Source of the DNA: Chloroflexus sp. Y-396-1
Lineage (GTDB): Bacteria > Chloroflexota > Chloroflexia > Chloroflexales > Chloroflexaceae
Assembly (NCBI RefSeq): GCF_000516515.1
Contig: NZ_KI911784.1
Coordinates: 2,698,881-2,762,880, forward strand
Length of the DNA stretch: 64,000 bases
Direction: 5' to 3'
Every line of letters starts with the position of its first letter. Within the stretch, counting starts at the first letter, position 1. Below are positions 36,463 to 46,543 of the stretch, in pieces. The translations under genes and the position numbers were made by a program. The notes under the pieces are model-generated. The model worked only from the letters and a program-made list of their open reading frames with translations, ran no database searches and was not told the DNA's origin.

Positions 36463-37284
36463 ATGCTTGATCCCGAATCAATTCGCGCCGGATTGGCGTC
36501 AGAAGCCACGCTGCCGGTCACCATCTACTGTTACGATCAGGTCGGATCGACAATGGATGTGGCCCGTACAGCGATCCAATCTCTGCCACCAGCAGCGCTA
36601 CCGGTATTAGTTGTTGCCGAGGAACAAACTGTTGGGCGTGGTCGGCTTGGGCGACGTTGGTTTGCTCCACCGGGAAGTGCTCTGCTCTTTTCGCTGGGTC
36701 TCTATCCACCACCCATTGCTACGACCACGCCTACTGCACTGATCTGGATGGCAGCGGTCGCCCTACTTGAAACGATTGAACGTGAGACACCGTTACGTGT
36801 CGGCCTGAAATGGCCTAATGATGTGCTTGTCGAGACTGCGACCGGTTGGGCCAAGACAGCCGGCATCTTACTTGAAGGCGGTTGGGATAAAAATCGACTG
36901 GTGTGGGCTATTATTGGCTGTGGGATCAACATCAGTGCAGCCCCCGATCCACAGGTTACACGCTATCCGGCAACCGCACTGGCTATTGCAGCAGCAACAC
37001 CGATTGATCGTCTCCAATTTTTGCAGGCGCTGCTTCAGCGCTACGATTACTGGTTTCGTCAACTTCAGGCTGGCGACAGCGAGCTGTTATGGCAAACCTG
37101 GCGGAAACATCTATTGACTCTGGGCCAGATGGTACAGATCACGACTGTTACCGATAGTATTTTCGGTGAAGCGATTGATGTTGATCGCAACGGTTCGTTG
37201 ATCGTGCGTGATGGTAGTGGATCGTTACGCTTGATCGAGAGCGGTGATGTTGGCATAATTGGTGATCATTCGAGTGACGTGTAA
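36463..37284 (+). CDS. birA: Biotin--[acetyl-CoA-carboxylase] ligase
   Basis: Attaches biotin to the biotin carboxyl carrier protein through biotinyl-AMP. 273 residues: the catalytic core has the family blocks GSTMDVAR, EEQTVGRGRLGRRW, LKWPNDVLV and GIGCGINIS (here IIGCGINIS), and a small C-terminal SH3-like domain (GEAIDVDRNGSLIVRDG). No N-terminal helix-turn-helix, so it is a class I, non-repressor enzyme. GGAGGT is correctly placed before ATG 36463; the upstream frame is rejected. Confidence 0.95.
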   Translation: MLDPESIRAGLASEATLPVTIYCYDQVGSTMDVARTAIQSLPPAALPVLVVAEEQTVGRGRLGRRWFAPPGSALLFSLGLYPPPIATTTPTALIWMAAVALLETIERETPLRVGLKWPNDVLVETATGWAKTAGILLEGGWDKNRLVWAIIGCGINISAAPDPQVTRYPATALAIAAATPIDRLQFLQALLQRYDYWFRQLQAGDSELLWQTWRKHLLTLGQMVQITTVTDSIFGEAIDVDRNGSLIVRDGSGSLRLIESGDVGIIGDHSSDV

Positions 37285-37507
37285 CAACTTCCTGGTATCA
37301 GAGGTTTTTCAGCCGGGTATCATTGTGACTTGTATTCACGAGGTAACAATGATATGGTATAGTAGCAAGTGGTGCAAAATACAACAGCAAAGATGCCTGA
37401 TTTGATCCATGACGATCATCGTGCAGAGCAACAGAAATAGTGATAATAAATATGACTGCTCTGCATAGACCGCGACAAAGGGTATCTGAAATGCGGAGTA
37501 GGAGGTT

Positions 37508-38629
37508 ATGATAACTTCGCCCAGGCGGATTTTGAATGGCGCCATACTTATCGTTAGCCTGATCGCTGTAGCCACGCTGCTACGAATCGGGTTTGAATGG
37601 CGCCAGGCTATAGCAGATATTGACGCGATGATTGTCACCCCGGCCACGTTGCCTACTGAACCAACCGATATTTCCGTTACTCCCACCCCACAACCTGCTG
37701 TTGTCGAGGAAATTTTCGGTCCACCTCCGGCAGCTCCTGTTGTGCAACCGACAGCATTTCTGGCGACAAACCCTGCACCGGCAGCCACTGCAACTGCCGA
37801 GGCTCTTCGGCTTAGCCGATCAGAATTGAACATTCTCTTATTAGGAACCGATGCCCGTCCTGATGAAAGTGGGCCGACCCGCACCGATGCTATCGTGCTT
37901 GTCCATATTGCCCGTGATACGGGCCGTGTTAGTATGCTCTCCATCCCACGCGATCTCTGGGTGAGCTATCCTACCGGCGGTGAAGGTCGGATCAATGCAG
38001 CGTATGCGATTGGCGAACATCGGTTTGGTCCTGGTGGTGGTGCAGCACTGGCTAAATCAACGGTGAGTAAGCTACTGGGGATTCCGGTTGATTATTTCAT
38101 CCTGATCAATTTTGAAGGCTTCAAGAAGATTATCGATATTATCGGCGGAGTCGAGATTGATGTACCAAAACCGATCTACGATCCGGCCTATCCAACAGAT
38201 GACTACCGCACTATCGAAGTGTCGTTTGCATCCGGGCGGCAATGGATGGACAGTGAGCGTGCACTGATCTATGCCCGTACTCGCCATGCGGATAGCGATT
38301 TTGGCCGCAATCAGCGCCAGCAACAAGTCTTGATGGCAATTTTTCAACGAGTTCGTGAGCGAGGCTTATTACAACAGCTCACCAGTGTCGATGATTATAC
38401 TGGTGCGCTTCGTGGATATGTGATTACCGACCTCAATTATCGGATGATGTTAGAACTGGCCAGTTTTGCGCGCACGATTGATACTGAACAGATTTTGCGC
38501 TATGCTATTGATTCATCATCAATTGTTGAACTTGACGGTGGTGCAACCTTTAGCGTTCGACCACAGGCATTACGTCGTATTGTTGCACAATTTACTGGCG
38601 AAGCCGTCTCAACTGCCGGTGGCGAATAA
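37508..38629 (+). CDS. LytR-CpsA-Psr (LCP) family protein
   Basis: 373 residues; LCP enzymes transfer lipid-linked glycopolymers to the cell wall. One N-terminal membrane helix (about 11-29), a Pro/Thr-rich stalk (40-95), then the LCP domain: NILLLGTDARP, RTDAIVLVHI, LSIPRDLWV, INAAYAIGE and ALIYARTRHADSDFGR, including the arginines that bind the pyrophosphate. AGGAGG lies 4 bases before the ATG. The following murJ starts on the base after its stop, so the two envelope genes are one transcript. Confidence 0.93.
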   Translation: MITSPRRILNGAILIVSLIAVATLLRIGFEWRQAIADIDAMIVTPATLPTEPTDISVTPTPQPAVVEEIFGPPPAAPVVQPTAFLATNPAPAATATAEALRLSRSELNILLLGTDARPDESGPTRTDAIVLVHIARDTGRVSMLSIPRDLWVSYPTGGEGRINAAYAIGEHRFGPGGGAALAKSTVSKLLGIPVDYFILINFEGFKKIIDIIGGVEIDVPKPIYDPAYPTDDYRTIEVSFASGRQWMDSERALIYARTRHADSDFGRNQRQQQVLMAIFQRVRERGLLQQLTSVDDYTGALRGYVITDLNYRMMLELASFARTIDTEQILRYAIDSSSIVELDGGATFSVRPQALRRIVAQFTGEAVSTAGGE

Positions 38630-40204
38630 TTGAAATCTGTGACCGAAACATCTGCAAGTAGCAGCGTATTTCGTAGCATCGCCCTGGCCGCATTGCTCAT
38701 CAGTCTGGGCAATATTACCAGTCGGGTACTGGGTTTAGTCCGCGAACCGATTATCGCCGCCTACTTTAGCCGTGGTCTGGCCGTTGATGCGTTTACGCTG
38801 GCCTGGACACTCCCAAATGCGCTCTATGAGCTGCTTATTAGCGGTGCAGTGAGTGCGGCGCTGGTGCCGGTGTTTAGTGAATATGCTGAGCGCGACCGGG
38901 ATGAGTTCTGGTATGTTGCTTCGACTATTATCACCCTTGCCTGTACCATTCTGGTGATAGCAAGTGCATTGCTGGCATGGCAGGCACCGCTGGCGCTGGC
39001 TGTGGTAACGCGACCGACCGAATCGGCATTGCGGGCCGAAGCAGCAGCACTGATTGGCTGGTTGCTGCCAGCGGTAACGCTCATGGGAGTTTCCGCTATC
39101 GTCACGGCGATCTTGCACGCGCAACGTCGCTTTCTGCTGCCAGCCTTTGTCGCGGCTGCCTTCAACGCCGGAATGATTATCGGGATTGTCAGCCTTGCTC
39201 CACATATCGGGGTTCATAGTCTGGCTATTGGTACCTTACTGGGAGCAAGTGCCCAACTGCTCATTCAGTGGCCAGGACTACGTGGCGCTCATTTACGGCT
39301 CAGCTTTGATCTTCGCCATCCGGCAGTACGTCGTATCTTACGCCTTTATGCGCCGGTCACTTTAGGGATCGGTTTCTCGTTAATCGGTGTCACGATTGAT
39401 CGCTGGCTGGCATCAGGCTTTCCTGCGGCTATCTCAACGATGCGCTTTGCCACTACCCTGATCCAATTTCCGCTTGGATTGGTTGCCTCGGCAGTGGCCC
39501 TTGCCGGCCTGCCAACACTCTCACGCCAGAGTGTAGCCGGAGACGAGACCGCTTTTCGTAATACGTTGGCAATGGCGCTAAAAATTGTGCTGCTGTTGGT
39601 TCTCCCGGCCACGGCTGGACTAGCTGTCCTTAGCCTGCCAATCACGGCTATGTTGTTCGAGCGCGGTGCCTTTACTGCCCAGGATAGTGCAATTACCGCA
39701 TTAGCGTTGTTAGCCTATCTCCCAGGGTTGCCGGCGGCAGCCGTTGATCAAATATTGCTCTTTGCGTTTTATGCCCGCAAGAATACACTAACTCCTAACC
39801 TGATCCAGGGCGCAGCCATTCTGTGCTATCTGCTTGTTGCCGTGCCGCTGGCTGAATGGACATCACTCGGCTTTTTGGGTCTGGTGTTGGGCAATTCAGC
39901 GCAGTGGATCGGACATGCGGTCATTACCGGCTGGCTTCTGCACCGCCTTGTGCCGCTCAGTGGATTACGTCTTGGTGAGGCAGCAATAAAAGGTCTGCTG
40001 GCCAGTGGCATTATGGCGCTGATTGTGAGTGGGATCGCTACGCTCCTTGGTCAATGGTCACCGCTGATCCAGGTTTCTATCGCGGGGAGTGCTGGCATGC
40101 TCGTGTATGCGCTGCTCACACTGATCTTACGTATTGAAGCGGCTACCTTCCTGTTTCAGATAATTAGAGGGCGCCTGCGCCGCAGAGGGGTGGCAGGCAG
40201 ATGA
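38630..40204 (+). CDS. murJ: MurJ-type lipid II flippase
   Basis: 524 residues with about 14 hydrophobic helices; moves lipid II across the membrane for peptidoglycan synthesis. Early blocks SRVLGLVREPIIAAYF and DAFTLAWTLPN are diagnostic of the MVF/MurJ family, as are GAVSAALVPVFSEY and LFERGAFTAQDS. The start is TTG, immediately after the TAA of the LCP gene; GTG at 38639 is an alternative. Coupled to LCP by this zero gap. Confidence 0.93.
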   Translation: MKSVTETSASSSVFRSIALAALLISLGNITSRVLGLVREPIIAAYFSRGLAVDAFTLAWTLPNALYELLISGAVSAALVPVFSEYAERDRDEFWYVASTIITLACTILVIASALLAWQAPLALAVVTRPTESALRAEAAALIGWLLPAVTLMGVSAIVTAILHAQRRFLLPAFVAAAFNAGMIIGIVSLAPHIGVHSLAIGTLLGASAQLLIQWPGLRGAHLRLSFDLRHPAVRRILRLYAPVTLGIGFSLIGVTIDRWLASGFPAAISTMRFATTLIQFPLGLVASAVALAGLPTLSRQSVAGDETAFRNTLAMALKIVLLLVLPATAGLAVLSLPITAMLFERGAFTAQDSAITALALLAYLPGLPAAAVDQILLFAFYARKNTLTPNLIQGAAILCYLLVAVPLAEWTSLGFLGLVLGNSAQWIGHAVITGWLLHRLVPLSGLRLGEAAIKGLLASGIMALIVSGIATLLGQWSPLIQVSIAGSAGMLVYALLTLILRIEAATFLFQIIRGRLRRRGVAGR

Positions 40205-40254
40205 ATGCAGGAATGCTATGACCTATCCAAAATATCCTGTCTCAGCAGAAAGTA

Positions 40255-40283
40255 GTACGGGCGCAGCACTGCTGCGCCCGTAC
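40255..40283. terminator. Palindrome between convergent genes
   Basis: GTACGGGCGCAGCA-C-TGCTGCGCCCGTAC, a 14-bp stem with one central base, lies between the stops of murJ (+) and the nucleoside hydrolase (-); a likely bidirectional terminator hairpin despite lacking a T run. Confidence 0.6.
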
Positions 40284-40288
40284 ATCTC

Positions 40289-41245
40289 TCAGGGATACAA
40301 CCGCTCTTCGAGAGTTCGCATTCGTTCCACAAAGAGAGATAGGAAACGGGGAGTATCAAATTCAACCACCGCACGGGCGTTTGGCTGCCGACCACCGCTT
40401 AGCATGAAATCGGCCACCGTGAAACCCATCGTCAGCGAACTACAGGTCTCAACTGCAACGTAGACATCGGCATAAGTTGCTAGATCGGGGAGAAAGACGA
40501 GCGCTAGAGCTGCCGGATCGTTGATAGCACAACCATCGTACCCAAAGTAGCGGCGATGGAACTCGATATAGAAGCGAGTAGCATCGGCAATGAAGCGACC
40601 GATTGGTTTGCCTGGTTGCGCCAGCCGATCAACCTCGCTCTCGTGCAAGCGCACCAGACGAGTGATGTCCCAGGGCATAATGACCAGCGGGACACCTGAA
40701 GAAAAAACGATGTGTGCCGCGTGTGGGTCGGCGTAGACATTAAATTCAGCACGTGGCGTCACATTACCATCAGCGCGCAATGCACTTCCCATCATCACGA
40801 TTTCACGCAGCGCACCGGCCAGACGCGGTTCTTTGCGCAGGGCAAGAGCAACGTTTGTCAATGGCCCAACCGCCACCAGCGTTATTTCACCGGGTGCAGA
40901 CAGGGCTGTGCGAATGATGAAATCAACGGCGTGTTCGCGAGCCGGTTGCAGGTCGGCAGGGGGAAGCTGCGCATAGCCGAGGCCGCGCTGACCATGAGTG
41001 TCGTGAGCGGTTGTCAATGGCCGGAGTAGCGGACGATCACAGCCGACAAACAGCGGTATGTGTTGACCACCACCCAGTTCGAGGATGGCAAGTCCATTAG
41101 CCACTGCTTCGGCCAGGGTGCAGTTTCCATGGACTATGCTGAGACCGAGTAATTCCACTTCGGGCGAGGCCAGCGCGAGCAAGATAGCTAAAGCATCATC
41201 GATACCCGGATCGGTATCGAGGATAATCCGGCGAGGCGCGTTCAT
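40289..41245 (-). CDS. Inosine/uridine-preferring nucleoside hydrolase
   Basis: 318 residues; splits ribonucleosides into base and ribose for salvage. The calcium-binding aspartate cluster DTDPGIDDALAI is at residues 10-21, and the block LVAVGPLTNVALAL and late aspartate in CAINDPAALA fit the family. CAGGAGG stands 5 bases before the ATG. Base preference cannot be read. Convergent with murJ. Confidence 0.93.
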   Translation of the reverse strand: MNAPRRIILDTDPGIDDALAILLALASPEVELLGLSIVHGNCTLAEAVANGLAILELGGGQHIPLFVGCDRPLLRPLTTAHDTHGQRGLGYAQLPPADLQPAREHAVDFIIRTALSAPGEITLVAVGPLTNVALALRKEPRLAGALREIVMMGSALRADGNVTPRAEFNVYADPHAAHIVFSSGVPLVIMPWDITRLVRLHESEVDRLAQPGKPIGRFIADATRFYIEFHRRYFGYDGCAINDPAALALVFLPDLATYADVYVAVETCSSLTMGFTVADFMLSGGRQPNARAVVEFDTPRFLSLFVERMRTLEERLYP

Positions 41246-41722
41246 CGAACCTCCTGATAGGGAACAAATAGCGTCAATGATCGTTGATTACTATAGCACA
41301 AAGTGAGGAGTGAGCAATGAGCAGTGAGAGCGGGTCTAAACAGTATTGTCTGGGCACGCGGATTGCCGACTCGCGCAGTGAGGTGTGTGGAACCTGAAAC
41401 CCGATCACTCAGGGAACGCTGCTGTACAGATGAGCGCCATGCACCCACTTGCCGAAAAGCGTGGGCCTCTAGCCCGCATCATGCGGTGAGCGGATGGAAC
41501 TCGTCTCCCGCCAGCTCTTCGCCTGCGGAGGTTGGGGGCAGAGTCGGAGCTTCTCTACAGGGTGGAATGACTTTCATCCGCTCATCTCAAGCGGCAGAGA
41601 TTGTCGCACGCCGTGCGCTCTTGTACGGCTGGTGCTAGTTCCACCTGCTTGTCTCAGAACCTGCATTGACGCTTTGAGAAGCGCGTGCCATAATGAGCGC
41701 AAAAGACAACACAGGAGCTGAC
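41246..41722. other. Divergent spacer with a REP-like palindrome
   Basis: About 475 bases between the divergent nucleoside hydrolase and exonuclease genes. Only a GC palindrome (GTGGGCCTCTAGCCCGCA, 41461-41478) is recognisable. No gene supported. Confidence 0.4.
41461..41478. repeat. REP-like GC palindrome
   Basis: GTGGGCCTCTAGCCCGCA, an imperfect inverted repeat of the same small family as 1351, 29097, 45570 and 49046. Confidence 0.45.
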
Positions 41723-42229
41723 ATGCGGGCCTACCTTGATATTGAAACAACCTACAACGGCACGATGAGTGTGATCGGGATATACCGTCACGACCGCGGA
41801 GTTATCCAATTGGTCGGTAGCGGAATCTATGACGTTGCTCTCTATGAAGCTCTCGAATCTATCACTACCATCGTAACCTTCAACGGAAGCAGCTTTGACC
41901 TACCGGTGATTAAACGTCAGCTCCAGGCCGATCTTCGCGCCGAGTTCGCTCATCGCGATCTCTTGCACGAATGTCGCCGTCGAGGACTTCGCGGCGGATT
42001 AAAAGGCGTGGAAGAGACGTTGGGAATTCGTCGTGCTTCAAGTGGTCTGACCGGACGTGATGCACCGCGCCTCTGGGCACGCTACGAGGACTATGGCGAC
42101 CGTGTCGCATTACAAATGCTGCTCGACTATAACCGTGATGATGTTATCAATCTGGCAATGATAGAAGCACTCCTCGACGTCGACAACCTGCCGGTCGCTA
42201 ATCCGGCTCGCATCGTCAAATTAGGATAA
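41723..42229 (+). CDS. Ribonuclease-H-like 3'-5' exonuclease domain protein (YprB type)
   Basis: 168 residues, a stand-alone DnaQ/RNase H-like domain. Metal-binding residues are visible as LDIETTY (Asp and Glu of motif I, residues 5-7), FNGSSFDLPVI (motif II) and YNRDDVINL with two aspartates (motif III). Such proteins (DUF of YprB, DevE-like) probably trim nucleic acid ends; the substrate is not known. AGGAGC precedes ATG 41723, shortening the frame by ten codons. It ends 42 bases before the kinase gene and may be co-transcribed. Confidence 0.82.
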   Translation: MRAYLDIETTYNGTMSVIGIYRHDRGVIQLVGSGIYDVALYEALESITTIVTFNGSSFDLPVIKRQLQADLRAEFAHRDLLHECRRRGLRGGLKGVEETLGIRRASSGLTGRDAPRLWARYEDYGDRVALQMLLDYNRDDVINLAMIEALLDVDNLPVANPARIVKLG

Positions 42230-42271
42230 AGCCAGCAAGTGCTTCATTATCGTGTATCTTTGCTAAAAACA

Positions 42272-44071
42272 ATGCAACCACAAATTCTCGACGGACGCTA
42301 TCAAATTGAACGACTCTTAGGTGAAGGTGGGATGGCCCGTGTCTATCTGGGGCGTGATCTACGGCTGAATCGCCCGGTAGCGATTAAAATACCTCATCCC
42401 TATCTCATGACCGATCCTGAATTTCTGGCCCGTTTCCGTCACGAAGCTCATGCAGCCGCGATGGTGAGTCATCCTAATCTGGTCGATGTCTACGACGTAG
42501 GGCAAGACGGGAACCAGCACTATATCGTGATGGAATATGTGGCCGGGGTAACACTCAAACAGTTGATCAACCGGGAAGCGCCGTTTGCTGTTCCGCGAGC
42601 AGTGCGGATCGCTGAACAGATTGCACGTGGCCTGCACGCAGCCCATCGCGCCGGATTAATCCATCGTGATATAAAACCGCAAAACATAATTGTGACTGAT
42701 GAAGGACAAGTGCGGATTACCGATTTTGGGGTTGCCAAGAGTCGTCTTTCAACGGCTATGACCGAAACCGGCGTGGCACTGGGCACAGTTGATTACATTG
42801 CTCCAGAACAAGCTCAGGGCCGACCAGCAACTCCTCAATCAGATATTTACGCGCTGGGAGTCGTCTTATACGAAATGCTCACCGGACGTTTACCTTTCAC
42901 CGGTGATAATCCGGTGGCTGTGGCGATGAAACATATCAGTGAACCACCAACCCCACCACGACGCTATAACCCGCAAATACCACTTGCGCTTGAAGCAGTT
43001 ATTTTGCGTGCATTAGCCAAAGATCCTGCGCAACGACATGCCAGTGCGCTAGAGCTAGCCGAGGAGTTGCAAGCGTATGATCGGTTGGGTTCACAGGCAA
43101 CAGTAGTGAATCCAGGGATTGCACCACCAGCTCAGGTGCGCCCGATCAATCCACCGCGACCGGCTCAAGTCACGGTCAGTCGCCCGGCATCAATGCCTAG
43201 TCCGCGTCCGGCCACGATGCGTGCCCCTCGTCAGGAAGGAATCGGTTGTGGTTTCTTTCTAGTTGGGATGCTCACGCTTGTTGGGGTATTGGCAGTCGTC
43301 TTTTTTGTCAGCAGTGGTATGATGACCACTCTTTTCAGTAGTGATCTTCGTCGGCCATCGCCGAATGTGCCAGGGAATGTTCAGAGCATCCCTGAGACGC
43401 CGTCGCCAACGCCTGTTGCAACAACGACTGTGCCCAACATTGTTGGGCAAAGTGATGGTGAAGCGCGTACCTTGCTGCAACAGTATCAGCTTATTCCCGC
43501 TCCTACCGGTGAATACAATCGTGACGTCCCGCAAGGAATTGTTATTTCGCAGACACTCTCGCCCGGTACAATGGTAGAGGTCAATAGCCCGCTATCGTAT
43601 ACCGTTAGTTTGGGACCATTACTAATAGCAGTTCCTGATGTCAGTAGTACGCGCAGCGACATTGCGCGCAATCAATTAATCGCTGCTGGCTTTACGGTCA
43701 AGATTATTGAAGAACCGAGTCGAACGGTAGATGCCGGTTTTGTGATCAGGCAAACACCAAGCGCCAATCTGCGTATTCCACAAGGCGATGAGGTAACTCT
43801 CTACGTGAGCCTGGGTGATGTGGTGCGTTTCCCCGATGTCATCGGACTGAGCCGGTTACAGGCTGAAGCAATTCTTAACAATACTGCCGGATTAGTTCTC
43901 GTCTATGTTGATGTCCAGGGGCGCGACCGACTATCCGACTTCGACAAGTACGCACCGAATCAAGTGGTGAGCGCCGCACGCGAAACAGAAAGTGGTTATG
44001 TCGGATTAAACAATGGCGACTATATTCCGCGGGGAAGTCGAATCGTCTTGGGGATACGTGCAGAGGAGTAG
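42272..44071 (+). CDS. PASTA-domain Ser/Thr protein kinase (PknB/StkP type)
   Basis: 599 residues. Cytoplasmic kinase domain (about 10-270): GEGGMARVYLG, VAIKIPHP with the catalytic Lys, HRDIKPQNII, DFGVAKS and APEQA. A Pro/Ala-rich juxtamembrane linker (280-320) precedes one transmembrane helix (about 327-350). The extracellular part contains three PASTA repeats (about 395-600, VPNIVGQSDGEARTLL, VPDVSSTRSDIARNQL, FPDVIGLSRLQAEAIL), which bind muropeptides or lipid II. It probably regulates wall synthesis and division. ATG 42272 is inferred from the family start; the RBS is weak. Confidence 0.95.
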   Translation: MQPQILDGRYQIERLLGEGGMARVYLGRDLRLNRPVAIKIPHPYLMTDPEFLARFRHEAHAAAMVSHPNLVDVYDVGQDGNQHYIVMEYVAGVTLKQLINREAPFAVPRAVRIAEQIARGLHAAHRAGLIHRDIKPQNIIVTDEGQVRITDFGVAKSRLSTAMTETGVALGTVDYIAPEQAQGRPATPQSDIYALGVVLYEMLTGRLPFTGDNPVAVAMKHISEPPTPPRRYNPQIPLALEAVILRALAKDPAQRHASALELAEELQAYDRLGSQATVVNPGIAPPAQVRPINPPRPAQVTVSRPASMPSPRPATMRAPRQEGIGCGFFLVGMLTLVGVLAVVFFVSSGMMTTLFSSDLRRPSPNVPGNVQSIPETPSPTPVATTTVPNIVGQSDGEARTLLQQYQLIPAPTGEYNRDVPQGIVISQTLSPGTMVEVNSPLSYTVSLGPLLIAVPDVSSTRSDIARNQLIAAGFTVKIIEEPSRTVDAGFVIRQTPSANLRIPQGDEVTLYVSLGDVVRFPDVIGLSRLQAEAILNNTAGLVLVYVDVQGRDRLSDFDKYAPNQVVSAARETESGYVGLNNGDYIPRGSRIVLGIRAEE

Positions 44072-44097
44072 CAGTGGGAGTATTTGCGAGTTTGCAG

Positions 44098-44115
44098 GGG
44101 AGGCGATTGCCTCCC
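44098..44115. terminator. Hairpin between convergent genes
   Basis: GGGAGGC-GATT-GCCTCCC, 7-bp stem, just after the kinase stop and before the end of the leftward 65-residue gene. No T tract. Confidence 0.4.
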
Positions 44116-44144
44116 ACTATCATCACTACCCCGATGCACATCAA

Positions 44145-44342
44145 TCAATTTTGATCGGCGGTAGCGGTACTCTGTAATCGCATCCGCTCGGCCTCAGCCA
44201 ACAATTGCTGTCGTTCGCTCACACTGAGCGCCCGATTGGCGAGGTGGCGCCACTCTTCATTGGTAAGCCAGGCCCACTGACCGGCTTCAGTCTTGATCCA
44301 ACGCGGAGCTTTAGGGGTGGTATGGTAATTGTTGTGCATCAT
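44145..44342 (-). CDS. 65-residue hypothetical protein
   Basis: Short soluble protein, MMHNNYHTTPKAPRWIKT at the start, then QWAWLTNEEWRHLANRALS and a charged helix (ERQQLLAEAERMRL). An excellent ribosome site, AAGGAGGTG, stands before the two ATGs, which is the main reason to believe it. Tryptophan- and Glu/Arg-rich; could be a small adaptor. No family recognised. Confidence 0.6.
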   Translation of the reverse strand: MMHNNYHTTPKAPRWIKTEAGQWAWLTNEEWRHLANRALSVSERQQLLAEAERMRLQSTATADQN

Positions 44343-44471
44343 ATCTGAGGCACCTCCTTATTCACAACTATACACGTATCAACTAATTATACGAACACCG
44401 GTCACAATCACAATGTAGAGTAGGAAGATTGCGAGTGGCTGAATAAAACTGCGTAACGGTTGACAACTCGC

Positions 44472-45179
44472 TCATCCAACGAGTGATGAATGCTCTTCCA
44501 GAATACGACCGTTTCGCAACTGGAAGACTCGGTCGGCCACACCGATCATCTCGCGACTGTGCGTCACCATCAGCAGTGTCTTCCCCACCTGACGGGTCAG
44601 TCGATCAAGGAGATCAAGTACCTGCGCACCGGTATCACTATCCAGGTTGCCGGTTGGCTCATCGGCCAGCACCAGATCGGGGTTATGTACCAACGCTCGT
44701 GCGATAGCAACCCGCTGCTGCTCACCGCCGCTGAGGCGATCAGGGTAGGTGTTGGCGCGATCGGCTAATCCGACCGCTTCAAGCATGGTAAGCGCTGCTG
44801 CGCGGGCTACAGAACCGCGCTGACCATTTAGTTCGAGCGGCAATAGCACATTTTCCAGCGCCGTTAGGGTAGGGGCTAGGTTGTAGAACTGAAACACAAA
44901 TCCGATAGATCGGCGCCGAAAGAGCGTGCGTTCACGCTCAGACAGTTGATCGAGGCGCCGGTTAGCAACCCAAATTGCGCCGCTGTCTGGAGCGTCGATA
45001 CCGCTTACCAGATTTAACAATGTGCTCTTACCGCTGCCACTCTTACCAAGCAACACAACCAGTTCACCTGGCTGAATGCGCAGGCACACGTCTTGCAACA
45101 CTGTGCGCCGACGTTCGCCTTCCAGGTATGACTTGGTTACGTGCTCGCAACAGATAACAGAATTGTCAACCGTTTGCAT
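44472..45179 (-). CDS. ABC transporter ATPase of the MacB/LolD type
   Basis: 235 residues. Walker [11 protein letters not shown]-loop [19 protein letters not shown], signature [16 protein letters not shown], Walker [13 protein letters not shown] and H-loop VTHS are intact, matching the LolD/FtsE/MacB subfamily. No permease gene adjoins it on either side, which is unusual for this group. ATG 45179 (MQTVDNS) is preferred to the longer frame, which would run through the promoter. An inverted repeat lies between its -35 and -10 boxes. Confidence 0.88.
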   Translation of the reverse strand: MQTVDNSVICCEHVTKSYLEGERRRTVLQDVCLRIQPGELVVLLGKSGSGKSTLLNLVSGIDAPDSGAIWVANRRLDQLSERERTLFRRRSIGFVFQFYNLAPTLTALENVLLPLELNGQRGSVARAAALTMLEAVGLADRANTYPDRLSGGEQQRVAIARALVHNPDLVLADEPTGNLDSDTGAQVLDLLDRLTRQVGKTLLMVTHSREMIGVADRVFQLRNGRILEEHSSLVG

Positions 45180-45213
45180 ATGTTCTCGCAATCTTTTGCA
45201 AAGATTTATAGAT

Positions 45214-45243
45214 ATTATACGGCATATTGTCAACGATATGCAA
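45214..45243 (-). promoter_or_regulatory. Promoter with embedded palindromic operator
   Basis: On the minus strand, TTGCAT (45238-45243), 18-base spacer, TATAAT (45214-45219). The spacer region 45222-45241 is an imperfect palindrome, GCATATCGTT-GACAATATGC (8 of 10 positions pair), of the size bound by MarR/TetR-like repressors. Confidence 0.5.
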
Positions 45244-45622
45244 CAGATTGCGTGACATAATGAGAGATGTTCGGAGTTCTCAGTTTTGGTCGTGTTCCCA
45301 ACGAACATCTTTCATACTCGCACGATCATCCCCAACCCACACTCGTTCCCTGAATATTGAATGACTGGAAACCCGCGCACGACGGCGTGCGGCTGGAAAC
45401 CATCGCCTCGCTAAGCCGGCAAGTGAAAGACAGGGGGACCCAGTTTCAACCGGCGGGCGTGGTGAGGTGCATCATTGGCAGGCAGCGTCGGTGCTTATCA
45501 GCACTCGGTTGCATTGTGCATGAAGCCGCATCAGGCGATAAAACGGGTTTTGTTCTCTCACGGCAGGACGCGGGCCGGAGGCCCGCGCACTCAGGTGATT
45601 AAATCATTAGTAAACCGTGTGC
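45244..45622. other. Spacer with a REP-like palindrome
   Basis: No gene. Contains GCGGGCCGGAGGCCCGCGC at 45570-45588, a perfect stem of eight pairs, just downstream of ilvE where it could also end its transcript. Confidence 0.45.
45570..45588. repeat. REP-like GC palindrome
   Basis: GCGGGCC-GGA-GGCCCGC, closest relative of the copy at 1351. Confidence 0.6.
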
Positions 45623-46543
45623 TCAGGCATACTCAAGCCATCCATAACGATCAGGTCGCTCTCCCTGTACAATGCCGAAGAAGGCCTCTTGTACAGCGGC
45701 AGTAATTGGCCCACGCCGTCCCGATCCGACCGGAATACGATCCACGGAACGGATCGGTGTCACCTCGGCAGCCGTCCCGGTGAAGAAGAGTTCATCGGCC
45801 AGGTACAGCATCTCGCGTGGGAGTATCTGCTCGCGTACCTCAACTCCCATGTCACGGAGCAGCGTTATCACGGTATCGCGGGTAATTCCGCTCAAGATTG
45901 ATGAAGTTAACGGCGGCGTATACACGATCCCGTTGCGCACCAAAAACAGATTCTCGCCGCTTCCTTCGCTGATATGACCATCTGCATCGAGGGCGATACC
46001 CTCGGCATAGCCGTTGGTGATGGCTTCCATCTTGATCAATTGCGAATTCATGTAGTTACCACCCGCCTTTGCTAAGGCCGGCATGGTGTTGGGGGCAAAG
46101 CGGTTCCACGATGAAATGCAAACATCAACACCTTGTTCCATCGCTTCGGCGCCGAGATATTTTCCCCACTCAATCGTAGCAATTGCCACTTCCACCGGGT
46201 TGTTGAGCGGGTTTACCCCGATCTCGCCATAACCGCGGAAGACGACCGGACGAATGTAGCCTGAGCGTAACCGATTGGCGCGAACCGTCTCTTTCACAGC
46301 GGCCACTAACTGGTCAAGTGTGTACGGGATCACTGTGCGATAGATCTTTGCCGAATCGATCAGTCGCTGCATGTGGGGCGTCAGGCGAAAAATGGCCGGC
46401 CCCTGCGGTGTTTCGTAGCAACGAATGCCTTCAAAAAAGCTGGTACCGTAGTGGATAACGTGTGCCATCACGTGGACAGTGGCCTTATCCCACTCTACCA
46501 GCTCACCGTTGAACCAGATGTAGTCCATTTTTTGGATCGGCAT
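45623..46543 (-). CDS. ilvE: Branched-chain amino acid aminotransferase
   Basis: 306 residues, fold-type IV PLP enzyme; final transamination for Leu, Ile and Val. Family blocks: [13 protein letters not shown] near the start, the PLP lysine in [34 protein letters not shown], and the C-terminal [21 protein letters not shown]-type RBS lies before the ATG. Separated by about 190 bases from the next leftward gene upstream. Nothing unusual. Confidence 0.95.
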   Translation of the reverse strand: MPIQKMDYIWFNGELVEWDKATVHVMAHVIHYGTSFFEGIRCYETPQGPAIFRLTPHMQRLIDSAKIYRTVIPYTLDQLVAAVKETVRANRLRSGYIRPVVFRGYGEIGVNPLNNPVEVAIATIEWGKYLGAEAMEQGVDVCISSWNRFAPNTMPALAKAGGNYMNSQLIKMEAITNGYAEGIALDADGHISEGSGENLFLVRNGIVYTPPLTSSILSGITRDTVITLLRDMGVEVREQILPREMLYLADELFFTGTAAEVTPIRSVDRIPVGSGRRGPITAAVQEAFFGIVQGERPDRYGWLEYA

